This document shows positions 7,368-14,341 of a stretch of DNA of 35,732 nt, in pieces. The first letter of the stretch is position 1. Each line of letters begins with the position of its first letter. The notes under the pieces are model-generated. The model saw only the letters and a program-made list of their open reading frames with translations, made no database searches and was not told the origin of the DNA. The position numbers were made by a program, and so were the translations under genes. Where the stretch lies: positions 1-35,732 of the forward strand of contig CAYWVC010000010.1 in assembly GCA_964461635.1 (NCBI GenBank), given 5' to 3'. This DNA comes from RGIG3994 sp964461635 (GTDB taxonomy: Bacteria; Bacillota; Clostridia; Oscillospirales; CAG-272).

Positions 7368-8643
7368 TATGCGCTTGCACGAAAGTGCGAGACTTGGTGA
7401 GAAATATTATGCCTTCAGGCATCACAGCGGGTTGGACGTTCTGGTCTTCCCGAAGAAGCTTTCCACCTGTTGCGCGGTGCTTGGTACCCGCTTCGGTTCG
7501 GCAGATCGCGAATTCCGGATCGGAGAGAAAAAATTCCGCTTGCCGAAGGGGACAGCTCACTTTTTGGAGCATAAGCTCTTTGAAAACGCCGATGGAATCA
7601 ATTCCGATGAAATATTTGCCGAGCTCGGGGGCGAGGATAACGCATATACGAACTATTCGGCGACGCGTTACACGTTCAGTGCTACCGACCGCGTTGAGGA
7701 GTGTCTTTCCGAGCTGATCCGATTTGTGACTCACCCGTATTTTACCGAGGAAAACGTGGAGAAGGAACGCGGGATCATAGCGCAGGAGATACTTATGTAT
7801 CGCGACGATCCGTATGAGCGCGCGATGGAGAACTGCCTTCACGCTATGTACAAAGCAAGGGGCGTGCGCGACGGTATTGCAGGCGATCTTGCATCCATCA
7901 AGCGGATTACCCCACAGGTGCTTTACGATGCGTACGGTGCGTTTTACCGATTGGATAATATGGTCCTTTCGATCTGCGGGGATATTTCTCCCGAACGCGT
8001 GCTTGATATATGTGACCGGGAGCTGCCGTATGAGGTGCCGGACGTCGGGCGTGTTTCAAGGATCGTTCGTGGCGAGCCCCCGCAGGTGATGAGGAATCGC
8101 ACAGTTTGCCGTATGAACGTTTCGCGCCCGGTCTTCTTTATCGGTGTCAAGGATCCGGAGCCGGCGTGCGGCACGGAGATGCTCCGTCGCAGCCTTGCTA
8201 TGGGGATCCTGAATAATATGCTTTTCTCGGGCACGGGAGAGCTCTATAACCGACTTTTGGATGACGGACTGATCACTCCCGGGTTCTCGTTCGGCTATTC
8301 GGGCGGGGACGGCTTTGCTATGAATTATTTTTCCGGCACGTCCGATGAGCCCGAGAGGGTCCTTGAGGCCATACGTGATGAAGTGGAGCGTGCGTCGCAG
8401 TCCCTTGACCGAAACGATTTTGAACGCTGTCGGCGCGCTTCGTTGGCGCAGTATATCAGGGCGTTCGATTCGACCGCCGACATTGCCGACGATATAATGC
8501 TTTCCGCGTATTGTGCGGATACCGACCCGTTTGACGTGCCCGATATGATCGAGGCGTTGACCCTTGAGGATATAGCGATTTTGCCCGCTAAAATGTTTGG
8601 ATCGGACAATTGGACGCTGTCTCTTGTTATGCCGATGCCGTGA
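7345..8643 (+). CDS. ymfH: M16-family zinc peptidase, ymfH type
   Basis: A 432-aa protein with the inverted zinc motif H72-F-L-E75-H76 followed by KLFEN, and the downstream EKERGIIAQEI segment that supplies the third zinc-ligand glutamate, so it should be an active metallopeptidase. It resembles Bacillus YmfH, encoded beside ymfF and linked to EF-P modification. The start is uncertain. GTG at 7345 has GAAGGG close upstream and overlaps the partner gene by 23 nt; ATG at 7369 leaves a 1-nt gap but lacks a clear ribosome-binding site and would shorten the protein by 8 residues. A dimer with the preceding gene product is inferred from the adjacency and the active/inactive split. Confidence 0.88.
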   Translation: MTLTLTSDMRLHESARLGEKYYAFRHHSGLDVLVFPKKLSTCCAVLGTRFGSADREFRIGEKKFRLPKGTAHFLEHKLFENADGINSDEIFAELGGEDNAYTNYSATRYTFSATDRVEECLSELIRFVTHPYFTEENVEKERGIIAQEILMYRDDPYERAMENCLHAMYKARGVRDGIAGDLASIKRITPQVLYDAYGAFYRLDNMVLSICGDISPERVLDICDRELPYEVPDVGRVSRIVRGEPPQVMRNRTVCRMNVSRPVFFIGVKDPEPACGTEMLRRSLAMGILNNMLFSGTGELYNRLLDDGLITPGFSFGYSGGDGFAMNYFSGTSDEPERVLEAIRDEVERASQSLDRNDFERCRRASLAQYIRAFDSTADIADDIMLSAYCADTDPFDVPDMIEALTLEDIAILPAKMFGSDNWTLSLVMPMP

Positions 8644-8654
8644 AAGGAGTTTTT

Positions 8655-9809
8655 ATGAAAAAGTCCGTATTAAAGCTGACCGTTGTCGCACTGCTTTTGT
8701 CTGTGATCGTATCTTTTGCCGTGGCTTGTACCGGAGCTGAGATGAGTTCGTCCGAGAGTGTCGATGCGTATAACAACTGCGTTGAGCAGGACCCTGACGG
8801 TAAGTATGTCTTGATAGCATTCCCGGGGCTGGGGATAGATGCCTACATAATTCCGCAGATAGCCTTTACCGTGCCGCTCGGCGGCAGTAATAAGCTGACC
8901 GTTTATTGGAGCAATCTGCTGATAATGGCGGCGGTGGCGTTGGCGTTTGCTTATATTGTCCCGGTAGCTCGCAAACGCGGAATAAAGCCGTCGGACATTC
9001 TTGATATTTCGCTTTGGAGCATAGTGGGCGGAATGCTCGGGGCAAGGCTTTATTACGTTGCCTGCGTCCCGTCGTCACTTGACGGCAATATCCTGAATTT
9101 CTTCAACGTCGGGGACGGTATGGCGTTCTACGGTGCCTTGCTCGGAGGAATGTTGGCGGCGTTTATCGTGTGCAAGGTGAAGAAGCTCGATTTTGCCAAA
9201 ACGCTTGATCCTTTCGTTCCCGGTATTATGATAGCTCAATGCATCGGCAGATGGGCGGACTTTATCGCCGGGGCCTCGTACGGATACGAATTGCGCGAAG
9301 GGAGCCTGCTTTATTGGCTGAGGATGGCGATCTATCCCCATCTTGGCAGTGAGAGCGGCATTGCGGCGGGAAAGGGAAGCTTGGCGTACGTCCATCCGAC
9401 CTTCCTTTACGAATCGCTTTGGATGCTGGTGGGCTTTATTGCCGTCAACCTGGTCTTTTTGCGGCTTCAACGTAAGCCCGACGGCAAAAGGGTACTCGGC
9501 TTTTCGGGCAGATTTGAGGGACAGCTCCTTTACCTCTATATGATATGGTACGGAGCGGGTCGAACCGTTACGGAAATGCTCAGAACCGACAGCCTTTGTA
9601 TCCCGGGTACGACGATAAGGCTGTCTGTGCTTGTAAGCTGTATAATTATGTTGGCAGGCATCGCGCTGATCGTTCGCGGGCTGATAATGACGAAAAAAGC
9701 GGCACTTGCGGCGCAGAACTACGATGCCAGCTTCCCGCTTTTCCGCAAGGATGACGGTAAAAGCACGGCCGATGACGGCAAGGAGGTCGATGAACGTGAG
9801 GATAATTGA
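8655..9809 (+). CDS. lgt: Prolipoprotein diacylglyceryl transferase with lipoprotein-like leader
   Basis: A 384-aa membrane enzyme that transfers diacylglycerol from phosphatidylglycerol to the lipobox cysteine of prolipoproteins. Family marks are GGMLGARLYYVAC, GDGMAFYGALLGG, IGRWADF, VHPTFLYESLW and GRTVTEMLR near the C-terminus, with about seven core TM segments. ATG at 8655 follows AAAGGAG. Two oddities stand out. The N-terminus has an additional hydrophobic segment ending in SFAVAC25, which fits a relaxed lipobox, and about 35 polar residues follow. Also, positions aligned with E. coli H103, N146 and E151 read Y159, D202 and A207, while R143, G154, R239 and E243 are kept (R199, G210, R303, E307). 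It is longer than usual (about 260-300 aa) and ends in a charged tail. Confidence 0.9.
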   Translation: MKKSVLKLTVVALLLSVIVSFAVACTGAEMSSSESVDAYNNCVEQDPDGKYVLIAFPGLGIDAYIIPQIAFTVPLGGSNKLTVYWSNLLIMAAVALAFAYIVPVARKRGIKPSDILDISLWSIVGGMLGARLYYVACVPSSLDGNILNFFNVGDGMAFYGALLGGMLAAFIVCKVKKLDFAKTLDPFVPGIMIAQCIGRWADFIAGASYGYELREGSLLYWLRMAIYPHLGSESGIAAGKGSLAYVHPTFLYESLWMLVGFIAVNLVFLRLQRKPDGKRVLGFSGRFEGQLLYLYMIWYGAGRTVTEMLRTDSLCIPGTTIRLSVLVSCIIMLAGIALIVRGLIMTKKAALAAQNYDASFPLFRKDDGKSTADDGKEVDEREDN

Positions 9810-10653
9810 CGGAAAAGCAATATCCGCCGAGGTGCGGGGGGAGCTTGCCGCGCGTACTGCCGAGCTTAAGAGCTCTTTCGGCGTGACTCCGGGGCTTGCG
9901 GTTATAATGGTGGGAGATGATCCCGCGTCGGCTGTGTACGTGCGGAATAAAGAAAGGGCTTGCAATGAGCTCGGCTATCATTCGGAGCTTTACAAACTCC
10001 CCGAGGATGCCGACGGGCGTCAGGTTGAGGAGCTTATTGACCGTTTGAATGCCGACCCGGTGATACACGGTATACTTTTGCAGCTTCCGTTGCCGCGTGG
10101 GATGGATTCTAAGCCGCTTATTGGCAGGATCGCTCCGTATAAGGACGTGGATGCCTTCAATCCCTATAACGTAGGGCTCATATCCAACGGAGCGTACGGC
10201 TTTTTGCCGTGTACTCCGGCAGGAATTATGGAATTGTTGCGTCGGAGCAATATTGAGGTCTCCGGCAAGCGATGCGTTATCATCGGCAGATCGAATATAG
10301 TGGGCAAGCCGATGGCAATGCTTATGTTGAATGCGGATGCGACGGTAACCGTCTGCCACAGCAAGACGGTTGATCTTTCGGATATCTGTCGCGAGGCGGA
10401 TATATTGATCAGCGCGGTCGGTAAGGCGGGCTTTGTCAGAGAGAATATGGTGAAGGACGGCGCGGTCGTTATCGACGTCGGGATGAACCGCACGGCGGAG
10501 GGCAAGCTCTGCGGGGACGTTGACTTTGCGTCGGTAGCCCCCAAAACGTCGTTTATTACGCCTGTCCCGGGCGGTGTGGGACCTATGACCATTACCATGC
10601 TTATGAGGAATACCCTTTATGCCGCGGAGCGGCAAAACAAAATAAAAGAATAA
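9790..10653 (+). CDS. folD: Bifunctional methylenetetrahydrofolate dehydrogenase / methenyltetrahydrofolate cyclohydrolase
   Basis: A 287-aa cytoplasmic enzyme interconverting methylene-, methenyl- and 10-formyl-tetrahydrofolate with NADP(H). Visible signatures are GDDPASAVYVRNKERAC with the catalytic lysine near residue 54, the QLPLPRG substrate loop, the IIGRSNIVGKPMA nucleotide-binding loop and PVPGGVGPMTITML at the C-terminus. I chose ATG at 9790 because AGGAGG at 9781-9786 sits just upstream. A longer frame reaching back to 9706 lies inside lgt and has no family similarity. It overlaps lgt by 20 nt and precedes fhs, its pathway partner, by 21 nt. Confidence 0.96.
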   Translation: MNVRIIDGKAISAEVRGELAARTAELKSSFGVTPGLAVIMVGDDPASAVYVRNKERACNELGYHSELYKLPEDADGRQVEELIDRLNADPVIHGILLQLPLPRGMDSKPLIGRIAPYKDVDAFNPYNVGLISNGAYGFLPCTPAGIMELLRRSNIEVSGKRCVIIGRSNIVGKPMAMLMLNADATVTVCHSKTVDLSDICREADILISAVGKAGFVRENMVKDGAVVIDVGMNRTAEGKLCGDVDFASVAPKTSFITPVPGGVGPMTITMLMRNTLYAAERQNKIKE

Positions 10654-10674
10654 TTGAAAGAAGGTGGAATCCCA

Positions 10675-12354
10675 ATGTCATATCTTACCGATATCGAAAT
10701 AGCACAGAGCTGCAAGCTGCGTCCGATCGGCGAGATCGCAAAGCTGGCACATATCCCCGAGGATTGTCTTGAGTATTACGGAAAGTATAAGGCGAAGGTC
10801 GATTGCGGATCTTTGCCGGATGACGGCACGAAAAAGCACGGCAAGCTCGTTCTCGTCACCGCTATGACACCTACCCCGGCGGGAGAGGGGAAGACGACTA
10901 CTACCGTTGGACTTGCCGACGGCTTGCGTCGCATAGGTAAGGAATCGGTCGCCGCTCTTCGCGAGCCCTCGCTCGGTCCTGTCTTCGGAATAAAGGGAGG
11001 TGCCGCCGGCGGCGGATACGCTCAGGTGGTGCCTATGGAGGACATAAACCTTCATTTTACCGGGGATTTTCACGCGATAGGTGCGGCAAATAACCTCCTT
11101 GCGGCAATGATAGACAATCATATACATCAGGGAAACGAGCTGAGGATAGATACCCGTCGGATCACGTGGAAGCGTTGCGTTGATATGAACGATCGCCAAT
11201 TGCGCTTCGTCGTGGACGGTCTGGGCGGAAAGACCAACGGCGTCCCGCGTGAGGACAGTTACGATATAACCGTGGCAAGTGAGATTATGGCTATACTTTG
11301 TCTGTCCACCTCAATAGCCGATCTCAAGGCAAGGCTTGCGCGTATCATCATCGGATACGATCTTGACGGCAAGCCCGTTACCTGCGGTGAGCTGAAGGCG
11401 CAGGGGGCGATGACCGCGCTTCTGCTGGAGGCTATGAAGCCGAATCTCGTGCAGACCTTGGAGGGAACGCCTGCGTTCGTTCACGGCGGACCTTTTGCCA
11501 ATATCGCGCACGGCTGTAACTCCGTCGTTGCTACTCGGCTTGCTATGGCAAGCGGGGAGTACGCGGTCACCGAGGCGGGATTCGGTGCCGACCTTGGGGC
11601 GGAGAAGTTCCTTGATATCAAATGCCGCGTAGCCGGGCTTGTGCCCGACGCGGTGGTGGTCGTTGCTACGGTCCGGGCGCTGAAGATGCACGGCGGGCTT
11701 GATCGGAGCGAGCTGGCAAGTGAGGACCTTGCGGCACTTGAGCGCGGTATGCCGAACCTGCTTCGTCACGTGTCGAATATCCGTAACGTGTACGGCTTGC
11801 CTTGCTGTGTTGCGATCAATAAGTTTCCGACCGATACCGATGCCGAGCTGTCCCTTGTCGCCGAACAGTGCGCGGCGAAAGGCGTCAAAGCCGTGCTTTC
11901 GGACGTTTGGGGCTCGGGAGGTAAGGGCGGAGAAGATCTTGCGCGCGAGGTCGTGCGCCTTTGCGAGGACGAGAAGGGAGACTTCAGATTCTCCTATGAC
12001 AGCGAGCTGCCGATAGAGAAAAAGATAGAGGCAGTGGTTACGAAGGTGTACGGCGGCAAGGATATTAACGTCCTTCCGGCGGCAAAGCGTCAGATAGCGG
12101 AGCTTGAGGCGCTCGGCTTCGGAAGCTTGCCGATATGCATTGCCAAAACGCAGTACAGCTTTTCGGATGACCCGAAAAAGCTCGGCGCACCGAGCGGTTT
12201 TACGGTGACGGTCAAGGAGGTCAGAGTCTCCGCGGGCGCGGGCTTTATCGTCGTGCTTACGGGTGATATACTTACTATGCCCGGATTGCCGAAGCATCCC
12301 GTCGCCGAGAATATCGACGTTACCGACGACGGAAGGATAGTCGGGCTGTTCTGA
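10675..12354 (+). CDS. fhs: Formate-tetrahydrofolate ligase
   Basis: A 559-aa cytoplasmic enzyme that joins formate to tetrahydrofolate using ATP, giving 10-formyl-THF for purines, fMet-tRNA and, in acetogens, the methyl branch of the Wood-Ljungdahl pathway. It shows the P-loop TPAGEGKTTTTVGLADGL near residues 64-81, the EPSLGPVFGIKGGAAGGGYAQ-type substrate segment that follows, NRC-type loops such as DMNDRQLR and a GFGADLGAEKF motif. ATG at 10675 has AAGGTGG upstream; a TTG at 10654 would include that site in the coding region. It is the last gene of the plus-strand operon and is followed by a strong terminator. Acetogenesis itself cannot be inferred from this window. Confidence 0.97.
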   Translation: MSYLTDIEIAQSCKLRPIGEIAKLAHIPEDCLEYYGKYKAKVDCGSLPDDGTKKHGKLVLVTAMTPTPAGEGKTTTTVGLADGLRRIGKESVAALREPSLGPVFGIKGGAAGGGYAQVVPMEDINLHFTGDFHAIGAANNLLAAMIDNHIHQGNELRIDTRRITWKRCVDMNDRQLRFVVDGLGGKTNGVPREDSYDITVASEIMAILCLSTSIADLKARLARIIIGYDLDGKPVTCGELKAQGAMTALLLEAMKPNLVQTLEGTPAFVHGGPFANIAHGCNSVVATRLAMASGEYAVTEAGFGADLGAEKFLDIKCRVAGLVPDAVVVVATVRALKMHGGLDRSELASEDLAALERGMPNLLRHVSNIRNVYGLPCCVAINKFPTDTDAELSLVAEQCAAKGVKAVLSDVWGSGGKGGEDLAREVVRLCEDEKGDFRFSYDSELPIEKKIEAVVTKVYGGKDINVLPAAKRQIAELEALGFGSLPICIAKTQYSFSDDPKKLGAPSGFTVTVKEVRVSAGAGFIVVLTGDILTMPGLPKHPVAENIDVTDDGRIVGLF

Positions 12355-12420
12355 ATATTAAGGCAACACCGCACAATTCACGGCTATCGCCTTTTTTCAC
12401 TCACTTGCTTGCATAAAAAA

Positions 12421-12447
12421 ACGCGGTGCCGCGGCACCGCGTTTTTT
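12421..12447. terminator. Bidirectional terminator between fhs and spo0A
   Basis: The perfect inverted repeat ACGCGGTGCC-GC-GGCACCGCGT (12421-12442) is preceded by a run of A and followed by a run of T, so it can act on both strands. The T run at 12442-12447 merges into the spo0A stop codon. Confidence 0.92.
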
Positions 12448-13234
12448 AATTCAGCTTATATTTGAGCCGTAGATTGTCGGCGATCATTGCGATAAATTCG
12501 GAATTGGTCGGCTTGCCGCGGCTGTTCTGGATAGTGTAGCCGAAATATCCGTTAAGCGTATCCACGTCTCCGCGATCCCACGCGACCTCTATTGCGTGAC
12601 GTATTGCCCGTTCCACGCGTGACGTCGTGGTGGAATACTTTTTCGCAACCGAGGGGTAGAGCACCTTGGTGACCGAGTTTATCACGTCACTGTCATTGAC
12701 GGTGAGTAGTATCGCCGTCCTGAGGTATTGATAACCCTTGATGTGTGCCGGTACTCCGATCTGGTGTATGATCTTTGTTACCTGAGCCTCAAGGTCGGGT
12801 GCCAGAAGCTCGGCAGAGCTTACGGCGGGGCGTCCGCTCCTGTCCTTCTGTCTGCCGCGAAGTATTTCGTTCACGTGCTCGCAAAGGCTTTCAACGTTGT
12901 ATGGCTTGAGTAAGCACAGCTCGGCTCCCGCGCTCATTGCCTCAAGGAAAATATTTTGATTTGACACCATTGATACCACGATAAAGGACGGACTTTTGTC
13001 GTGACCGAGGTCCAGCTTGGCTGTGTTCCGCAGTACACCGATGCCGTCGAGCTTAGAGAGCCAGACATCGATGATAACGATGTCGGGATGCAATCGTCCT
13101 ATCTTTTGCATAGCATCGTCGCCGTTGGTCGCCTCCTCGATAAAGCGGTATCCGGCTCTTGCAAGTCCTTCGCGCAATATTTGACGTTGCCCCGGGTTTT
13201 CATCCGCAATAAGTATTTTTGCATTGTATTCCAT
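12446..13234 (-). CDS. spo0A: Sporulation transcription factor Spo0A
   Basis: A 262-aa response regulator that, when phosphorylated, switches cells into sporulation. The receiver domain (residues 1-125) has the acidic pair D11/E12, the phospho-acceptor D56 (VIIDVW) at the same number as in Bacillus subtilis, and the conserved lysine in LLKPYN. A linker (about 126-150) leads to the Spo0A-specific DNA-binding domain with HQIGVPAHIKGYQYLR, YPSVAKKY, SRVERAIRHAIEVAW and GKPTNSEFIA, all near-invariant in the family. A GGAGG site lies upstream of the ATG. It is monocistronic, with its own promoter (13282-13310) and terminator. Two inverted repeats of TGGCA/TGCCA type lie over and upstream of the promoter. 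Confidence 0.98.
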   Translation of the reverse strand: MEYNAKILIADENPGQRQILREGLARAGYRFIEEATNGDDAMQKIGRLHPDIVIIDVWLSKLDGIGVLRNTAKLDLGHDKSPSFIVVSMVSNQNIFLEAMSAGAELCLLKPYNVESLCEHVNEILRGRQKDRSGRPAVSSAELLAPDLEAQVTKIIHQIGVPAHIKGYQYLRTAILLTVNDSDVINSVTKVLYPSVAKKYSTTTSRVERAIRHAIEVAWDRGDVDTLNGYFGYTIQNSRGKPTNSEFIAMIADNLRLKYKLN

Positions 13235-13281
13235 ATTTTTTCCTCCGCATATTTTGATATTGATTTTTATCTTGCAACAGC

Positions 13282-13310
13282 ATTATACCATAATATGCCA
13301 AAAATGGCAA
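13282..13310 (-). promoter_or_regulatory. Promoter of spo0A
   Basis: Reading the minus strand: TTGCCA (13305-13310), a 17-bp spacer, TATAAT (13282-13287), with an extended -10 TGG directly before it. It lies about 48 nt upstream of the start codon and is the sigma-A (vegetative) type. The -35 box is one arm of an inverted repeat. Confidence 0.85.
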
Positions 13311-13369
13311 TAGGTGATCTTCCGAAAATACTTACAAAATATTCCACCAAAATATGGCAATTGTTGCCA
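13296..13369. promoter_or_regulatory. Two TGGCA/TGCCA inverted repeats upstream of spo0A (candidate operators)
   Basis: Site 1 is TGCCA-AAAA-TGGCA at 13296-13309 and covers the spo0A -35 box. Site 2 is TGGCAA-TTG-TTGCCA at 13355-13369, between spo0A and the divergent coat genes. The shared half-site and the position suggest a dimeric regulator. Neither resembles the known 0A box (TGTCGAA). Binding is inferred. Confidence 0.45.
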
Positions 13370-13478
13370 AAAACAGAAGTGCAAACAAAAAATAAATAAA
13401 ATCGGAACACCGCACGGCGTATAAACGGGTATCTCGCGGTAAATAATAGCATCGTATCAAAAAACAGGAGGAAAACTT

Positions 13479-13655
13479 ATGACTTCAAAAGAACTGCTTT
13501 ACGTCGAAGATGCCCTGGGGCACGCCCGTTACCTGGAGACCTGCTGTAAGGCAACTGCAATTCAATTGAACAATGCGGAATTGAGCGCTTACGCGGATCA
13601 GCTGGCTAAGGAGCACGCCGAATGCTTTGCCAAGCTGTACGCATTATTGGGTTAA
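13479..13655 (+). CDS. Small CotF-like spore coat protein (N-terminal-domain type)
   Basis: A 58-aa protein read directly from the sequence, starting at ATG after AGGAGG and ending with TAA. It begins MTSKELLYVEDALGHARYL and has the helical pattern, including KATAIQL and AKEHAECF, typical of short clostridial spore coat proteins in which a ferritin-like helical hairpin of about 60 residues stands alone. It has three cysteines, two of them adjacent (CC). It is followed 12 nt later by a second, CotF-like gene, so the pair probably reconstitutes the two halves of a CotF-like coat protein. Expression in the mother cell is expected, but I see no convincing sigma-E or sigma-K box upstream. Confidence 0.8.
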   Translation: MTSKELLYVEDALGHARYLETCCKATAIQLNNAELSAYADQLAKEHAECFAKLYALLG

Positions 13656-13667
13656 GGGGGGAACGGT

Positions 13668-13919
13668 ATGAACGAAAAGGATCTGATGGAAAACCTGCTT
13701 CAGCTGCAAAAGGGAGTTTGCGATCTTTATATGCACGCTACGGTAGAATCCTCCACGGCAAACGTTCATTCGGCGTTTTGTGAGGCGCTGAACAGTGCCT
13801 TGAAGGCTCAGAACACCATATATTCCAAGATGGCAGCCAACGGTTGGTATAAGACCGATCAGGCGGACTCGGCGAAGCTGACCGCCGCCAAAAATCAGTT
13901 CTCAATGGCGAAGGCATAA
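13668..13919 (+). CDS. CotF-like spore coat protein
   Basis: An 83-aa protein that starts MNEKDLMENLLQLQKG and contains the WYKTDQADSAK motif near its end, equivalent to the conserved GWYPT...A segment of clostridial CotF proteins. The family forms helical bundles and occurs in the spore coat. A GGGGGG ribosome-binding site lies 7-8 nt before the ATG. It forms a two-gene unit with the upstream 58-aa coat-like gene and is divergent from spo0A, a sensible sporulation neighbourhood. A hairpin follows at 13930-13963. Confidence 0.87.
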   Translation: MNEKDLMENLLQLQKGVCDLYMHATVESSTANVHSAFCEALNSALKAQNTIYSKMAANGWYKTDQADSAKLTAAKNQFSMAKA

Positions 13920-13929
13920 ACGGTCTTTC

Positions 13930-13963
13930 GGGGGCGAAAAGCTTATTTCGGCTTTTCGCCCCC
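13930..13963 (+). terminator. Strong hairpin after coat genes (terminator-like, no U tract)
   Basis: A 13-bp perfect stem, GGGGGCGAAAAGC (13930-13942) with its complement (13951-13963), has an 8-nt loop. No T run follows, so it is not a classical intrinsic terminator. It may stabilise the coat mRNA 3' end or act with a factor. Confidence 0.55.
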
Positions 13964-14003
13964 GTGCCTGTGCAAAAAAATGAATGAAAATATCGATCAG
14001 CTA

Positions 14004-14032
14004 TTGCAAAAAAAACAAAACTCTGCTATAAT
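14004..14032 (+). promoter_or_regulatory. Promoter of SRP RNA
   Basis: TTGCAA (14004-14009), a 17-bp spacer and a perfect TATAAT (14027-14032). Transcription would start near 14040, exactly where the 5' strand of the SRP RNA closing helix begins. Confidence 0.9.
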
Positions 14033-14039
14033 AAATATC

Positions 14040-14314
14040 AAGGTCATACTAACCGGGGAGGTAGCGGCGCCCTGTACCTGAAATCCGCTATAGCAGGGGT
14101 TAATTCCGCATTTGAGGGTAATATTTTTACGAAAGAGCCGCTTTCGGAAGCATTGACGGGTGGGTCCCGCGCAATCGGACGCCGTGAACCATGTCAGGCG
14201 GGGGACCGAGCAGCATTAAGCGGTTTTTCCGATGTGCCGTGGGGATGCCTGCCCCGAGCCTAAGGAAACGGTGATCGCGTAGAAATAATATTCGATCTTG
14301 CGGTGTATGATCTT
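14040..14314 (+). ncRNA. ffs: Large (Bacillus-type) signal recognition particle RNA
   Basis: About 275 nt, close to the 271-nt Bacillus scRNA and likewise just upstream of dnaX. The 5' Alu-type part contains GTACCTGAAATCCGCTATAG, which matches the conserved start of clostridial SRP RNAs. The SRP54-binding helix has CATGTCAGG (14190-14198), stem CGG/CCG with a GGGA tetraloop (14202-14205), and AGCAGCATTAAG (14209-14220), followed by GATGTGCCG and GATGCCTGCC. The 5' end AAGGTCATAC (14040-14049) pairs with GTATGATCTT (14305-14314) to close the molecule. The RNA scaffolds Ffh for cotranslational membrane targeting. The ends are inferred from the promoter and the closing helix. Confidence 0.93.
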
Positions 14315-14322
14315 ACTTTTTT
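14305..14322 (+). terminator. 3' end and U tract of SRP RNA
   Basis: The 3' strand of the closing helix (14305-14314) is followed by AC and a run of T (14317-14322). Together these probably end or define the SRP transcript. The tract is only 19 nt before the dnaX GTG. Confidence 0.6.
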
Positions 14323-14341
14323 GTTGAAACGGGGTGGTTTC

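Noticed and set aside
13380..13478. Sigma-E, sigma-G or sigma-K promoter for the coat genes
   Set aside because: CATA-like and GTATAAA fragments occur, but none has a matching -35 at the right spacing.
13930..13963. Classical intrinsic terminator after the coat genes
   Set aside because: The stem is strong but no U tract follows it, so I list it only as terminator-like.
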